Assembly: GCF_965118635.1 (NCBI RefSeq)
Contig: NZ_CBCPHV010000002.1
Location: 372,001 to 436,000 of the forward strand
Direction: 5' to 3'
Length of the DNA: 64,000 bases
From: Empedobacter brevis_A
Lineage (GTDB): Bacteria; Bacteroidota; Bacteroidia; Flavobacteriales; Weeksellaceae
A model generated the notes under the pieces. It saw nothing but the letters and a program-made list of their open reading frames with translations, did not search any database and was not told where the DNA came from. The position numbers were made by a program, and so were the translations under genes. Positions 1 to 9,113 of the stretch are shown piece by piece (within the stretch, counting starts at the first letter, position 1; each line of letters starts with the position of its first letter).

Positions 1-25
1 GTTTAATAGGATAAAAAGTAACAAA

Positions 26-53
26 AAAAGAGCTTGATAAATCAAGCTCTTTT
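26..53. terminator. Bidirectional hairpin terminator
   Basis: A perfect 13-bp inverted repeat (arms 26-38 and 41-53, 2-base centre) has A-runs on one side and T-runs on the other. It lies just past the stop of the leftward ABC permease gene and would end that transcript; it could also stop rightward transcription entering the window. Confidence 0.85.
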
Positions 54-78
54 CTATATTTTATAGTTTGTAATTATA

Positions 79-1398
79 TTAGTTTTTATACGAAATCCAT
101 TTCACCATTTCTTTTACAGTAGGTTTTTTACCATAGATTAAAATTCCAATTCTATAGATTTTTCCTGCTATATAAACCATAAATATTGTACTGATTAATA
201 ATAGAAATAAGGATAAAGCTAATTGCCAAATTGGTACATCGAACGGAATCCGTGTAATCATTGATATCGGAGAGGTTAATGGAATCATTGATAACCAAAA
301 AGCAACTGGACCATCTGGATTCTCAAAAGTTGTCATACTTCCATATAAACCAACCATCATCGGAACTAATGGGAAATAAGTAAATTGCTGCGTATCTGTA
401 TCATTATCCACCGCAGAACCAATTGCTGCAAAAACAGAGCTATAAAACAAATATCCCAAAATAAAATACGCAATAAAAGCAAAAATGATTAATGGATAAT
501 TAAACGTTAATAATACTTCGCTTATTTCTGTTACTTTTTGCATCATATCAGGATTAGTTTCAGCCAATTGTGCTTGATTCATCATTTGTTGCGACATATC
601 CATTCGTGATGCTGCAACTGCAGGAAATAAGATCAATAATCCCATTGTCATTCCAATCCATATTGCAAATTGCGTTACAGCAACCATTGTTGTTCCTAAT
701 ATTTTTCCCATCATTAATTGGAAAGGTTTTACAGAAGAAATAATAATTTCGACCACGCGATTATTTTTTTCTTCGACAACAGAACGCATTACTTTTACGC
801 CATATATCATTACAAACATAAAAATGATGTAAGTTAAAAACATAGATAATCCTATTTTCAACTCCATTCCCTTGTCTTCTTTTCCGTCTTTCACGTTGAA
901 AACATTTAGATTAACATGCGCTTTAGAAGCTTCTAAAGCTGCTTTATCAATACCAGATTTTGTTTGTTTTTCTTTTTCAATCTTTTCACTAATTGTTCTT
1001 GAAAGTTTTTCGCGATCAGTAATTCCTAGATTTCCATTTGTGATTAATTCTGTATTTTTCTCGATATTTACATAATTTCCATCTGTATTTTTCGGGATAT
1101 AAAGAATCGCATTCAAATATTCACTTCCTTTCAAAGTATCTTTTATCGATTTTAATTCTTGAGGCGTGTAAATACTAAACATCATCTGTTTTGTCGACTT
1201 GAAAGATGTAATAAATTCTGTACTTTCATCAACAATTGCAATATTTTTTACTTCAGAATTATTCGCCGAACTCAAAAAGAAAATCACTGCTCCTGCTCCA
1301 ATAATCAACAAAGGAGAAAGAAAAGTCATTATAATAAATGCTTTATTTTTTACTTGAGAAAAGAATTCGCGCTGTGCGACTAAAAATATATTTTTCAT
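79..1398 (-). CDS. ABC transporter permease, NatB/ABC-2 type
   Basis: Membrane part of an ABC-2 exporter of the sodium-export NatB or YhaP kind. An N-terminal membrane helix (about residues 20-42) is followed by a large extracytoplasmic domain (about 45-180) and a C-terminal bundle of five or six helices (about 185-425), the usual plan of this family. The gene starts 12 bases after the stop of the ATPase gene upstream, so the two form an operon and presumably one exporter. The substrate cannot be told from sequence. The length of 439 residues is normal. The family is clear; a role in sodium export is only suggested by homology. Confidence 0.85.
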   Translation of the reverse strand: MKNIFLVAQREFFSQVKNKAFIIMTFLSPLLIIGAGAVIFFLSSANNSEVKNIAIVDESTEFITSFKSTKQMMFSIYTPQELKSIKDTLKGSEYLNAILYIPKNTDGNYVNIEKNTELITNGNLGITDREKLSRTISEKIEKEKQTKSGIDKAALEASKAHVNLNVFNVKDGKEDKGMELKIGLSMFLTYIIFMFVMIYGVKVMRSVVEEKNNRVVEIIISSVKPFQLMMGKILGTTMVAVTQFAIWIGMTMGLLILFPAVAASRMDMSQQMMNQAQLAETNPDMMQKVTEISEVLLTFNYPLIIFAFIAYFILGYLFYSSVFAAIGSAVDNDTDTQQFTYFPLVPMMVGLYGSMTTFENPDGPVAFWLSMIPLTSPISMITRIPFDVPIWQLALSLFLLLISTIFMVYIAGKIYRIGILIYGKKPTVKEMVKWISYKN

Positions 1399-1410
1399 TT
1401 GAAAATTAGC

Positions 1411-2343
1411 TTAAAGATTAGGAATTGAAGTTTGTTTTACAGCTTCTAAAAAGACATCATTCATAGAAGGAATAATTTCTTTGAATTGATGTACTTCACC
1501 AACTTGCATCAATTTTTGTAAAATCTCATTGGTTGGTTTTTCCTTGTTGTACATTAAATTAAATTCTGTTCTTTGATTAAAATTTCTAATATCAGAAATT
1601 TCAAATTCATTTATTAAATTTTGAAGAGAATCTGGTGATATTTCATTTAATTGAATAGAAAATTTTCCAGTTTTGAATTGATTCCTAACTTCTTCTATTG
1701 TTCCATCCAAAACTTTATTCGCTTGATTAATTAATGCTACATGATCACACATTTCTTCCACAGATTCCATACGATGTGTCGAAAAAATAATTGTAGTTCC
1801 TTTATCTCTTAATTCAAGAATTTCATTTGCAATGATTTGTGCATTCACAGGATCGAAACCGCTGAAAGGTTCATCAAAAATTAATAAAGATGGATTATGA
1901 ATAACCGTTATCACAAACTGAACTTTTTGTCCCATTCCTTTCGATAACTCGCTCAATTTCTTGTTCCACCAAGACATCATATCTAGCTTTTCGAACCAAT
2001 ATTCTGTACGTTTTCTAGCTTCTTGAGAAGAAAGCCCTTTCAGTTTAGCAAAATATAAGGCTTGTTCGCCAACTTTCATATTTTTATATAAACCGCGTTC
2101 TTCTGGCATATAACCAACTTGTCCGATTGATTTTTTTGTTAAAGGTTCACCGTTTAATAAAATAGTTCCACTATCTGGTGCTGTAATTTGATTGACAATA
2201 CGTATAAAAGTCGTTTTTCCTGCACCATTTGGTCCCAAAAGTCCATAAATAGAACCTTGTGGAATATTGATACTAAAATTATTAAGCGCAACTTTATCTT
2301 TATATTTTCTTGTTAAGCCTTTAGCTTGCAATAAAAATTCCAT
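1411..2343 (-). CDS. ABC transporter ATP-binding protein, NatA-like
   Basis: ATPase subunit that powers the adjacent permease. Walker A is GPNGAGKTT near residue 38, the signature motif is LSKGMGQKVQ near residue 135, and Walker B is LLIFDEPFSGFDP near 155, followed by the switch histidine in STHRME. A C-terminal extension of about 90 residues after the nucleotide-binding domain is typical of ABC-2 exporter ATPases. The protein has 310 residues and no membrane segment, so it is cytoplasmic and docked to the permease. It is the first gene of the two-gene leftward operon. Confidence 0.92.
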   Translation of the reverse strand: MEFLLQAKGLTRKYKDKVALNNFSINIPQGSIYGLLGPNGAGKTTFIRIVNQITAPDSGTILLNGEPLTKKSIGQVGYMPEERGLYKNMKVGEQALYFAKLKGLSSQEARKRTEYWFEKLDMMSWWNKKLSELSKGMGQKVQFVITVIHNPSLLIFDEPFSGFDPVNAQIIANEILELRDKGTTIIFSTHRMESVEEMCDHVALINQANKVLDGTIEEVRNQFKTGKFSIQLNEISPDSLQNLINEFEISDIRNFNQRTEFNLMYNKEKPTNEILQKLMQVGEVHQFKEIIPSMNDVFLEAVKQTSIPNL

Positions 2344-2400
2344 TTCTATATCATTTGATTTGTAAAATTAGTAAGAAGAAAGTAGATTTTGTTACAGAAT

Positions 2401-2733
2401 TTAATGAGATTCGTTTGGATCCCACACAATATCCTTAAAATTAACGACTTTATCGTTTATAATTTCAATGCCTTCATTCTCTAACAGTTGTTGCATCAAT
2501 GTAGAAGGGTTAAAATGATGTTTTCCAGTCAATAAACCATTTCTATTTACAACACGATGTGCGGGTACATCTTCTCTATTATGTGCATGATTCATTGCGT
2601 AACCTATAACACGAGCCGAAAATCTTTCTCCTATATATCTTGCAATCAATCCATAGGAAGAAACACGTCCTTCTGGAATTTGTCGAACGATTTCATAAAT
2701 TTTCTCATAAGAATTAGAAGTGATTTTTGTCAT
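2401..2733 (-). CDS. Alkyltransferase-like protein (ATL), MGMT family without the acceptor cysteine
   Basis: A 110-residue stand-alone DNA-binding domain of the O6-alkylguanine-DNA alkyltransferase family. The helix-turn-helix region with the arginine finger (SARVIGYAM, about residues 39-47) is present. The active-site motif, PCHR in true transferases, reads PAHRVV (about residues 58-63), so the alkyl-accepting cysteine is an alanine. Known ATL proteins with Trp or Ala here bind alkylated guanines without repairing them and flag them for nucleotide excision repair; the same role is inferred. It lies head to head with the membrane-protein gene at 2775, only 41 bases away. Confidence 0.88.
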   Translation of the reverse strand: MTKITSNSYEKIYEIVRQIPEGRVSSYGLIARYIGERFSARVIGYAMNHAHNREDVPAHRVVNRNGLLTGKHHFNPSTLMQQLLENEGIEIINDKVVNFKDIVWDPNESH

Positions 2734-2774
2734 ATTCTAAACATTTATTGTAAATTTAAAGAAAACTATAACAT

Positions 2775-3320
2775 ATGAGCCAAAAAGTTCCAATTAAATC
2801 TCTTTTAAGCCGTCCTCGTTTTAAGGTTTTCACACATTTATCAAAACCAGAATTTATTGATTTAGTCAAAAAACATCTCGAAACAAATTCAGTCGAATAT
2901 GGAGGTTATGCAAATCAAGAAATTGCAATGATTCGTCTTCGTAAGGATAAGGATAAATATTGGCATCCACAATTACAAATACGAATTGAGGAAGATGATG
3001 ATCATCCTGGATATTTGGTTGTAAGAGGAATTATTGGTCCACCTTCTAATGTTTGGACATTGTTCGCTTTTTTATATGGTTTAAGTGGCGCTATTTTTAT
3101 CACCTTAGGATCTTATTCTATTTCAGAATATATAGTAAAAGGAAGTAGTCATTGGATTTGGAGCATTCCTGTTTCTTTCTTAATTGCTTTAAGTACATAT
3201 TTAGCCAGTTTATATGGACATCATTTAGCTAAATATCAATTGAAAAGATTGTATCATTTTGTAAACGAATTGTTACGAAAAGCCGAATTTTATCAAAGTA
3301 GTGATGAAATAAAAAAATAA
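2775..3320 (+). CDS. Membrane protein of unknown function with two transmembrane helices
   Basis: A 181-residue protein that I do not recognise by name. A soluble N-terminal part (about residues 1-90) precedes two hydrophobic helices at about 92-115 and 128-152, then a short basic tail. The start ATG is preceded by TAAATTTA at 2751-2758, a near match to the phylum's -7 promoter element. It diverges from the ATL gene and ends just before a hairpin terminator shared with the cold-shock gene. Most likely an inner-membrane protein; no function can be assigned. Confidence 0.75.
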   Translation: MSQKVPIKSLLSRPRFKVFTHLSKPEFIDLVKKHLETNSVEYGGYANQEIAMIRLRKDKDKYWHPQLQIRIEEDDDHPGYLVVRGIIGPPSNVWTLFAFLYGLSGAIFITLGSYSISEYIVKGSSHWIWSIPVSFLIALSTYLASLYGHHLAKYQLKRLYHFVNELLRKAEFYQSSDEIKK

Positions 3321-3324
3321 AAAA

Positions 3325-3344
3325 AAGCGACCTTTTGGTCGCTT
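3325..3344. terminator. Shared hairpin terminator
   Basis: An 8-bp stem (3325-3332 with 3337-3344) with a TTTT loop lies between two convergent genes, the membrane-protein gene ending at 3320 and the cold-shock gene ending at 3374. The A-run just left of the stem serves leftward transcription as a U-tract. Confidence 0.7.
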
Positions 3345-3373
3345 ACAAGAAATATGTTGATATAATATATTTA

Positions 3374-3565
3374 TTAAATTACTTTCACATTAACGGCGTT
3401 GATGCCTTTTTTTCCTTGTTCTAAGTCAAAAGATACTTTATCATTTTGAGCAACTTTGTCTGTTAAACCAGAAATGTGTACGAAGTACTCTTTTCCTGAT
3501 TCATCTTCTTTAATAAATCCGTATCCTTTTTCTTCATTAAAGAATTTTACAGTTCCTTTATTCAT
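3374..3565 (-). CDS. Cold-shock domain protein, CspA family
   Basis: A 63-residue single cold-shock domain, which is the whole family length. The RNP1 motif KGYGFI and the RNP2-like motif YFVHIS give the aromatic RNA/ssDNA-binding surface. Such proteins melt RNA structure in the cytoplasm and may act in cold adaptation or in general growth. TATCTTTA on the minus strand at 3584-3591 is a plausible -7 element, which would give a very short leader, unlike the long cold-responsive leader of E. coli cspA. Family certain; cold induction not shown. Confidence 0.95.
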   Translation of the reverse strand: MNKGTVKFFNEEKGYGFIKEDESGKEYFVHISGLTDKVAQNDKVSFDLEQGKKGINAVNVKVI

Positions 3566-3674
3566 AGTATTTTATTTTCGTTATAAAGATATAAGATTTA
3601 TTTACAAAAACAATATAACTTCAATTATTTTTCACAATTTTTTAATGTTACTTTTTTAGGACAGTTATTCCCAC

Positions 3675-3682
3675 TAATTTTG
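3675..3682 (+). promoter_or_regulatory. -7 promoter element TAATTTTG for hemW
   Basis: An exact TAnnTTTG match 19 bases before the TTG start of hemW. No clear TTTG -33 element is visible about 20 bases upstream. Confidence 0.55.
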
Positions 3683-3700
3683 CTTTTATAATTAAATATT

Positions 3701-4828
3701 TTGGCAGGAATTTATATCCATATCCCGTTTTGTAAACAAAAATGCAGCTATTGCAACTTTCATTTTTCGACGAATATTCAACACAAATCTGAATTAATTA
3801 AGGCAATTAATAAAGAACTTGTTATGCGAAAAGATGAACTTTCAACTCCATTAGAAACCATTTATTTTGGTGGAGGAACACCCTCTATTTTATCTGAAGT
3901 TGAATTACAAAGTATTTTCGAAACGATATATAAAAATTATTCAACCCAAAATTTAAAGGAAATCACACTCGAAGCAAATCCGGATGATTTGAATAAAGAA
4001 AAATTGCAATTCTTAAAATCAACTCCAATTAATCGCTTTTCGATTGGAATTCAATCTTTCTTTGAACAAGATTTAAAATTAATGAATCGTGCTCACAATG
4101 CACAAGAAGCAGAATCTTCTATAAAATTGGTTCAAGATTTTGGTTTCGAAAATATCACGATAGATTTGATTTACGGATCTACAACTACAACAGATGAAAT
4201 GTGGAAACAAAATCTACAAAAAGCAATCGAGCTTGATGTTCCGCATATTTCGTCTTATGCATTAACAGTAGAAGAAAAAACCGTTTTAGATCATCAAATC
4301 AAAAAAGGAATAACAAAATCTGTTGACGAAGACCATCAAAATGATCAATTTCAAATGTTGGTTGATACTTTAACTAGTAATGATTTTATACAATATGAAA
4401 TCTCCAATTTTGGAAAAGAAAACTACTTTTCATTACACAATTCTAATTATTGGAAAGGAGTTCATTATTTAGGAATTGGCCCTTCTGCACATTCTTATAA
4501 TGGAATATCTCGCGCTTGGAATATTTCTAATAATTCAAAATATATACAAGCTATTAACGAAGATAATCTTCCACAAGAATTTGAAGTTTTACATGAAGTT
4601 GATAAATTTAATGAAATGATAATGATTGGATTGAGAACAATTTACGGAATAGACATTAATCGAATAAATTCTGAATTTTCTGAACCTTTGGTCAATTATT
4701 TTCATCAAGAACTTAATCAATTACTAAAAGAAAATTTAGTTGAAAATAGAGAAAATAAAATTATTTTAAAACCTGAAGCTAAATTTTTCGCAGACGGAAT
4801 TGCTTCTAGATTATTTTACATCAATTAA
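3701..4828 (+). CDS. hemW: Radical SAM haem chaperone HemW
   Basis: HemW-type protein thought to bind haem and deliver it to respiratory enzymes; it is not coproporphyrinogen oxidase. The cluster motif is C11-x3-C15-x2-C18-x-F20, the HemW form in which HemN's fourth cysteine is replaced by phenylalanine. The SAM-binding region (FGGGTPS, about residues 56-62) and the HemN C-terminal domain follow; 375 residues is the usual length. The start is TTG, chosen because the conserved AGIYIHIPFC begins directly after it. It is followed after 17 bases by murI, probably in the same transcript. Confidence 0.9.
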   Translation: MAGIYIHIPFCKQKCSYCNFHFSTNIQHKSELIKAINKELVMRKDELSTPLETIYFGGGTPSILSEVELQSIFETIYKNYSTQNLKEITLEANPDDLNKEKLQFLKSTPINRFSIGIQSFFEQDLKLMNRAHNAQEAESSIKLVQDFGFENITIDLIYGSTTTTDEMWKQNLQKAIELDVPHISSYALTVEEKTVLDHQIKKGITKSVDEDHQNDQFQMLVDTLTSNDFIQYEISNFGKENYFSLHNSNYWKGVHYLGIGPSAHSYNGISRAWNISNNSKYIQAINEDNLPQEFEVLHEVDKFNEMIMIGLRTIYGIDINRINSEFSEPLVNYFHQELNQLLKENLVENRENKIILKPEAKFFADGIASRLFYIN

Positions 4829-4845
4829 TTTGTTAAATTTGCGAT

Positions 4846-5655
4846 ATGAATGATAACAGACCAATTGGTGTTTTCGACTCTGGTGTTGGTGGCTTGACGT
4901 TTGCAAAAGAAATAAAACGTTTGCTACCAAACGAAAGTTTAATCTATTTTGGTGATACTCAAAATTTACCATATGGAGAAAAATCAAAAGAAACGATAAC
5001 ACAATTTTCGGTAGACATTACTAATTTTTTGAAAGAACATGATTGCAAATCTATTTTGGTTGCTTGCAATTCTGCAACAGCAAATTCTTTGAAAGAAATT
5101 AGAGAAGCTGCTGGAAAAGACATTCCGGTTATCGATGTTATTTCTCCTGTTGCGGAAAAAGTTTCGTTTGAATTAAGAGAAAAGATTGGTGTTATTGCAA
5201 CAAAAACAACAGTGAATACAGGTGCTTACAAAAAAGCAATCCGTCGTCGAAATAAGCATATTACGGTTGTAGAAATGGCTACTCCGCTCCTAGTTCCTGT
5301 TATAGAAGAAGGTTTTACGAATTCGACAATATCAAAAGCAGTTTTAGAAACCTATTTGTTGAATAAAAAATTTGAAGGAATTGATTCGATTATTTTGGGA
5401 TGTACGCATTATACACATCTAGAAAAAGAAATCAATCAAGTATTTCAAGGGAAAGTTGACATTGTTAATTCTCCTTTAATTGTTATAAATCAAGTGATTT
5501 ATCAATTATCAAAAGTAGGAAAATTAGCTTCTAAAGATGCAATTGCTAAGTATACTTTTTATATTTCTGATAATACAGATAATATTATAAAAGTTGCAAA
5601 AAAATTCTTTGGAAAAGATATTCAATTAATTGAAAAAAATTTAGAAATGAAATAA
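4846..5655 (+). CDS. murI: Glutamate racemase
   Basis: Converts L-glutamate to D-glutamate for peptidoglycan precursors in the cytoplasm. The two catalytic cysteines are seen at C74 in ACNSATA and C186 in GCTHYTH, and the N-terminal FDSGVGG motif holds the conserved acidic and serine residues. The length of 269 residues is typical. The gene follows hemW with a 17-base gap and is closed by a strong terminator whose stem includes the stop codon. Confidence 0.96.
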   Translation: MNDNRPIGVFDSGVGGLTFAKEIKRLLPNESLIYFGDTQNLPYGEKSKETITQFSVDITNFLKEHDCKSILVACNSATANSLKEIREAAGKDIPVIDVISPVAEKVSFELREKIGVIATKTTVNTGAYKKAIRRRNKHITVVEMATPLLVPVIEEGFTNSTISKAVLETYLLNKKFEGIDSIILGCTHYTHLEKEINQVFQGKVDIVNSPLIVINQVIYQLSKVGKLASKDAIAKYTFYISDNTDNIIKVAKKFFGKDIQLIEKNLEMK

Positions 5656-5678
5656 AACCGACCATTATTGTCGGTTTT
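5654..5678 (+). terminator. Intrinsic terminator of murI
   Basis: A 9-bp stem (5654-5662 with 5670-5678) and a T-run continuing to 5680. The left arm overlaps the last base pairs of the murI stop codon. Confidence 0.85.
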
Positions 5679-5717
5679 TTTATAAAATATTACGAACAAA
5701 CAAAAACAAATCATTAA

Positions 5718-6950
5718 ATGGGAAAGTCAGCAGAATTAATTGAATTAGAAGAAAGATACGGAGCACATAACTATCATCCGCTACCAGTTGTATTGGAAAA
5801 AGGTGAAGGTGTTTACGTTTGGGATGTAGATGGGAAAAAATATTTTGACTTTTTATCAGCATATTCAGCTGTTAATCAAGGTCATTGTCATCCTCGAATC
5901 ATTAAAGCTTTAAAAGATCAAGCTGAAAAATTGACTTTAACTTCTCGTGCTTTTTATAATGCAGAATTAGGAGTTTATGAAAAATTCATCACAGAATTAT
6001 TCGGTTTTGATAAAGTTTTACCAATGAATACTGGTGCAGAAGCTGTAGAAACAGCTCTTAAAATTGCACGTAAATGGGGTTACGAAAAGAAAGGAATCCC
6101 TGCTGGAGAAGCTATTATTGTTGTATGTAAAGACAATTTTCATGGTCGTACAACAACTATTATTTCTTTCTCAAATGATGAAGAAGCACGTAAAAACTTT
6201 AATCCATATACAAGCGGTTTCGAAGCTGTAGAATACAATGATGTTGATGCATTGAAACAAATTTTAGAAAAAAAAGGAGATAAAATTTGTGGATTCTTAG
6301 TAGAACCAATTCAAGGTGAAGCTGGAGTTAATGTTCCTTCTGATGGATATTTGAAAGCTTGTGAAGAATTATGTAAACAACATAATGTTTTATTTATCGC
6401 AGACGAAATTCAAACAGGAATTGCGAGAACAGGAAAAATGTTAGCAATCGATCATGAAAATATTAAAGCTGATGTTTTAATTTTAGGTAAAGCTGTTTCG
6501 GGAGGAGCTTATCCTGTGTCTGCAGTTTTAGCGAATGATGATGTAATGAATGTTATCAAACCAGGACAACATGGATCTACTTATGGAGGAAATCCATTAG
6601 CAGCAGCTGTTGCAATGGAAGCTTTACAAGTTGTTTTGGATGAAAAATTAGCTGATAATGCAGAAAAATTAGGACAAATCTTTAGAGCTGAAATTACAAA
6701 AATGGCAGAAGAGTTTCCATTATTCAAATCAGTTCGAGGAAAAGGTTTATTAAATGCTATTTTAATCAACGATTCTCCAGAATCTGAAACGGCTTGGAAT
6801 TTCTGTGTTGCAATGAAAGATAACGGTTTATTAGCAAAACCAACACACGGTAATATTATTCGTTTCGCTCCTCCTCTAGTAATGAACGAAGAACAATTAC
6901 ACGAATGTTTAGCTATTATTCGTAAAACTGCTCAAGAATTCAAAAAATAA
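5718..6950 (+). CDS. rocD: Ornithine--oxo-acid aminotransferase
   Basis: PLP enzyme moving the delta-amino group of ornithine to 2-oxoglutarate, giving glutamate-semialdehyde in arginine/proline metabolism. Class-III aminotransferase marks: MNTGAEAVETALK for cofactor phosphate, FLVEPIQGEAG, the IADEIQTG motif, and the Schiff-base lysine K258 in LGKAVSGG. The protein has 410 residues and aligns over its length with bacterial and mitochondrial ornithine aminotransferases, which separates it from acetylornithine aminotransferases. It is a single-gene unit between two terminators. Confidence 0.93.
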   Translation: MGKSAELIELEERYGAHNYHPLPVVLEKGEGVYVWDVDGKKYFDFLSAYSAVNQGHCHPRIIKALKDQAEKLTLTSRAFYNAELGVYEKFITELFGFDKVLPMNTGAEAVETALKIARKWGYEKKGIPAGEAIIVVCKDNFHGRTTTIISFSNDEEARKNFNPYTSGFEAVEYNDVDALKQILEKKGDKICGFLVEPIQGEAGVNVPSDGYLKACEELCKQHNVLFIADEIQTGIARTGKMLAIDHENIKADVLILGKAVSGGAYPVSAVLANDDVMNVIKPGQHGSTYGGNPLAAAVAMEALQVVLDEKLADNAEKLGQIFRAEITKMAEEFPLFKSVRGKGLLNAILINDSPESETAWNFCVAMKDNGLLAKPTHGNIIRFAPPLVMNEEQLHECLAIIRKTAQEFKK

Positions 6951-6970
6951 ATAACAATATAATTTTACAC

Positions 6971-6999
6971 AAAAACCTCGAGAATATCTCGAGGTTTTT
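6971..6999 (+). terminator. Intrinsic terminator after rocD
   Basis: A perfect 12-bp stem (6971-6982 with 6988-6999) with a CTCGAG core and a long T-run, starting 20 bases after the rocD stop. Confidence 0.9.
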
Positions 7000-7026
7000 T
7001 TTATATTCGAGTACTTAATTAATACT

Positions 7027-9090
7027 ATGAATTCTTTTAAAGTTAACGTTTCGCAAACGTATAAAAAAGCGCAAAAAAAATCCGTAATTTGGATTTTAAT
7101 CTTTTTACTTACTCTTCTCTTTTCTACAATTTTAAGCCTCATTGTTTTTATAATTTGCTTATCTGCTGGAATTGCAATTGTCATTTCAAAACCAATGTGG
7201 ATAACAATCATTTTAGGTTTGGGTTTATTAGCATTAGGAGGTTTCGTCGTGTTTTATAATATTAAATTCATTTTAAATATTTTCAAAAAAACACCTACAA
7301 ATGGAATTGAAATTTCTAAAACAGATCAACCAGAATTATTTAAATTAATAAATGAAACAGCAGATAAAGTCGGCACAAAACATCCTAAAAAAGTTTTCAT
7401 TATTGATGATATTAATGCTTATGTATCGTATTCTAATAATTTGCAAAGTTTAGTTTTTCCTACAAGAAAAAATTTATCCATTGGGATTGGTTTACTTCAT
7501 GGTGTTTCTCAAAATGAGCTACAAGGAATTATTGCACATGAATTTGGACATTTTTCTCAAAAATCTATGACAATAGGAAGTCATGTAGGAAATGCAACCA
7601 AAATTATGGAAGATATTTTATACAATAATCAGACTTTAAAATATGATGTTGATAATCTGGAACAAATTAACGGAATTATAGGTTTTATCTCAAAAGGAGC
7701 TATTGTTTATAATAAAATGATTGAAGTAATTTTGAAAGTCATTCACAAAAAATTAGAATTTAATTATTTACAATTAAGCCGAGAAATGGAATTTCATGCC
7801 GATCAAATTGCAACGAATGTTGTAGGGATCGAAATGATGAAAAAACCATTATTGAGAATAGAATTGTATCAATATGCTTATCAAGAATTAGCTAATTTTT
7901 ACATCAGTTTACAAGATGATAAAAAATTTTCAACTAATATTTATCAAAATTTAAATGAATTAATTGATTTTTATATCAATGAAAATCAACTTTCTTTAGA
8001 AAATAATTTAGCCCTTGTTGGGCTTAATGAATTCAATCAAAATCATTCCTTATTACAGTTTGAAGACTTATGGTCAACTCATCCAGAGATGGATAAACGT
8101 TTAGCAAATATTGAAGCTACAAATCAGCATTCCGAGATTGACGAATCTCCAAAAGCAATCACATTACTTCAAAAAACAAAGGAATTTGAAGAAGAATTTT
8201 CATTCAATTTTTTCTTCAATTTAAATTTATATCGTGTTAATGAACTCGATCATGCCGAGTTTATGGAAGCCTTTAAAACCATTCATAATAAATACAATTA
8301 TCCAAAAGTCTACAATCATTTTTTTGCTAATTATGATTTATCTTTTTCTGCGATAAAGGAAATTGATTTGTCTGATAAAAAACAAAACATTCCTACAAAT
8401 GAATTATTTTCAGATGAAAATATTTTGGTTGCAAAACAATATTTAGCGCTTCAATTTGATATTTTTCAATTGGATTTATTTAACCAAGAAAAAAAGCCTC
8501 AACCATTTAAATATAATGATGTTGTTTACAATAAGAAGCAAGATATATTGATAGTTAAAGAGGAATTAGAGCAAATAAAGGAGAAAAAAGAAGCAGAATT
8601 TTCAAATTACTTAGATAATATAAACTCTTTTTTTAAATCTAATTTAGACCACGAAAAATCTATTTTATTAGAGGATTGTATCAAAGCAGAAACAGATTTA
8701 TTGGCGAATATTGAATTAGTAAATGAAATTAGAACTCATTTGAATTTTGCAACAAAACCTATTCATGAAAAATTAAGAATTGAAGCCTTAACTATTCTTA
8801 ATGATCATGTTGGAAAACTAAAAAATGTGATAAAAAATATTCTTCAAAATGAGATTTCTAAAGAGAAAATAACAATTAATGAAATTGAAAATGCGCAATA
8901 TTTTATAAATGAAGATTGGATATTCTTTTTTGATTCGACAGGCTATAATAACAATGCTTTTAATAATTTGATTGATAATTTATATTTTGTTGATCAAGTT
9001 TCAAATAATTTATTATTTCAAAAAAAGTCAGCATTTCTAAAAGAATATGAATCTTTATTACTAGATACAGTACAAACAAAAGCCTCTTAA
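7027..9090 (+). CDS. Membrane-anchored M48-family zinc metalloprotease
   Basis: A 687-residue peptidase of the HtpX/Ste24 class. Two hydrophobic segments near the N-terminus (about residues 22-45 and 58-80) anchor it in the membrane. The zinc motif H171-E172-F173-G174-H175 is intact, and the third zinc ligand is the glutamate of EMEFHAD about 85 residues later. A C-terminal extension of about 350 residues with long charged, probably coiled-coil stretches (about 470-560) is much larger than in HtpX. Membrane-protein quality control is the family role; the substrate is unknown. It stands alone between terminators. Confidence 0.85.
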   Translation: MNSFKVNVSQTYKKAQKKSVIWILIFLLTLLFSTILSLIVFIICLSAGIAIVISKPMWITIILGLGLLALGGFVVFYNIKFILNIFKKTPTNGIEISKTDQPELFKLINETADKVGTKHPKKVFIIDDINAYVSYSNNLQSLVFPTRKNLSIGIGLLHGVSQNELQGIIAHEFGHFSQKSMTIGSHVGNATKIMEDILYNNQTLKYDVDNLEQINGIIGFISKGAIVYNKMIEVILKVIHKKLEFNYLQLSREMEFHADQIATNVVGIEMMKKPLLRIELYQYAYQELANFYISLQDDKKFSTNIYQNLNELIDFYINENQLSLENNLALVGLNEFNQNHSLLQFEDLWSTHPEMDKRLANIEATNQHSEIDESPKAITLLQKTKEFEEEFSFNFFFNLNLYRVNELDHAEFMEAFKTIHNKYNYPKVYNHFFANYDLSFSAIKEIDLSDKKQNIPTNELFSDENILVAKQYLALQFDIFQLDLFNQEKKPQPFKYNDVVYNKKQDILIVKEELEQIKEKKEAEFSNYLDNINSFFKSNLDHEKSILLEDCIKAETDLLANIELVNEIRTHLNFATKPIHEKLRIEALTILNDHVGKLKNVIKNILQNEISKEKITINEIENAQYFINEDWIFFFDSTGYNNNAFNNLIDNLYFVDQVSNNLLFQKKSAFLKEYESLLLDTVQTKAS

Positions 9091-9102
9091 TAAGAGGCTT
9101 TT
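9078..9102. terminator. Shared bidirectional terminator over the M48 stop codon
   Basis: An 11-bp stem (9078-9088 with 9092-9102) with a three-base loop. The protease stop codon lies inside the hairpin, and the leftward pdxH gene ends at 9114, so the element can serve both convergent genes. Confidence 0.85.
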
Positions 9103-9113
9103 GCTTTATATTC

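Noticed and set aside
6909..7211. A 100-codon reverse frame between rocD and the M48 gene
   Set aside because: It runs through the rocD terminator and the start of the protease gene and has no family-like sequence.
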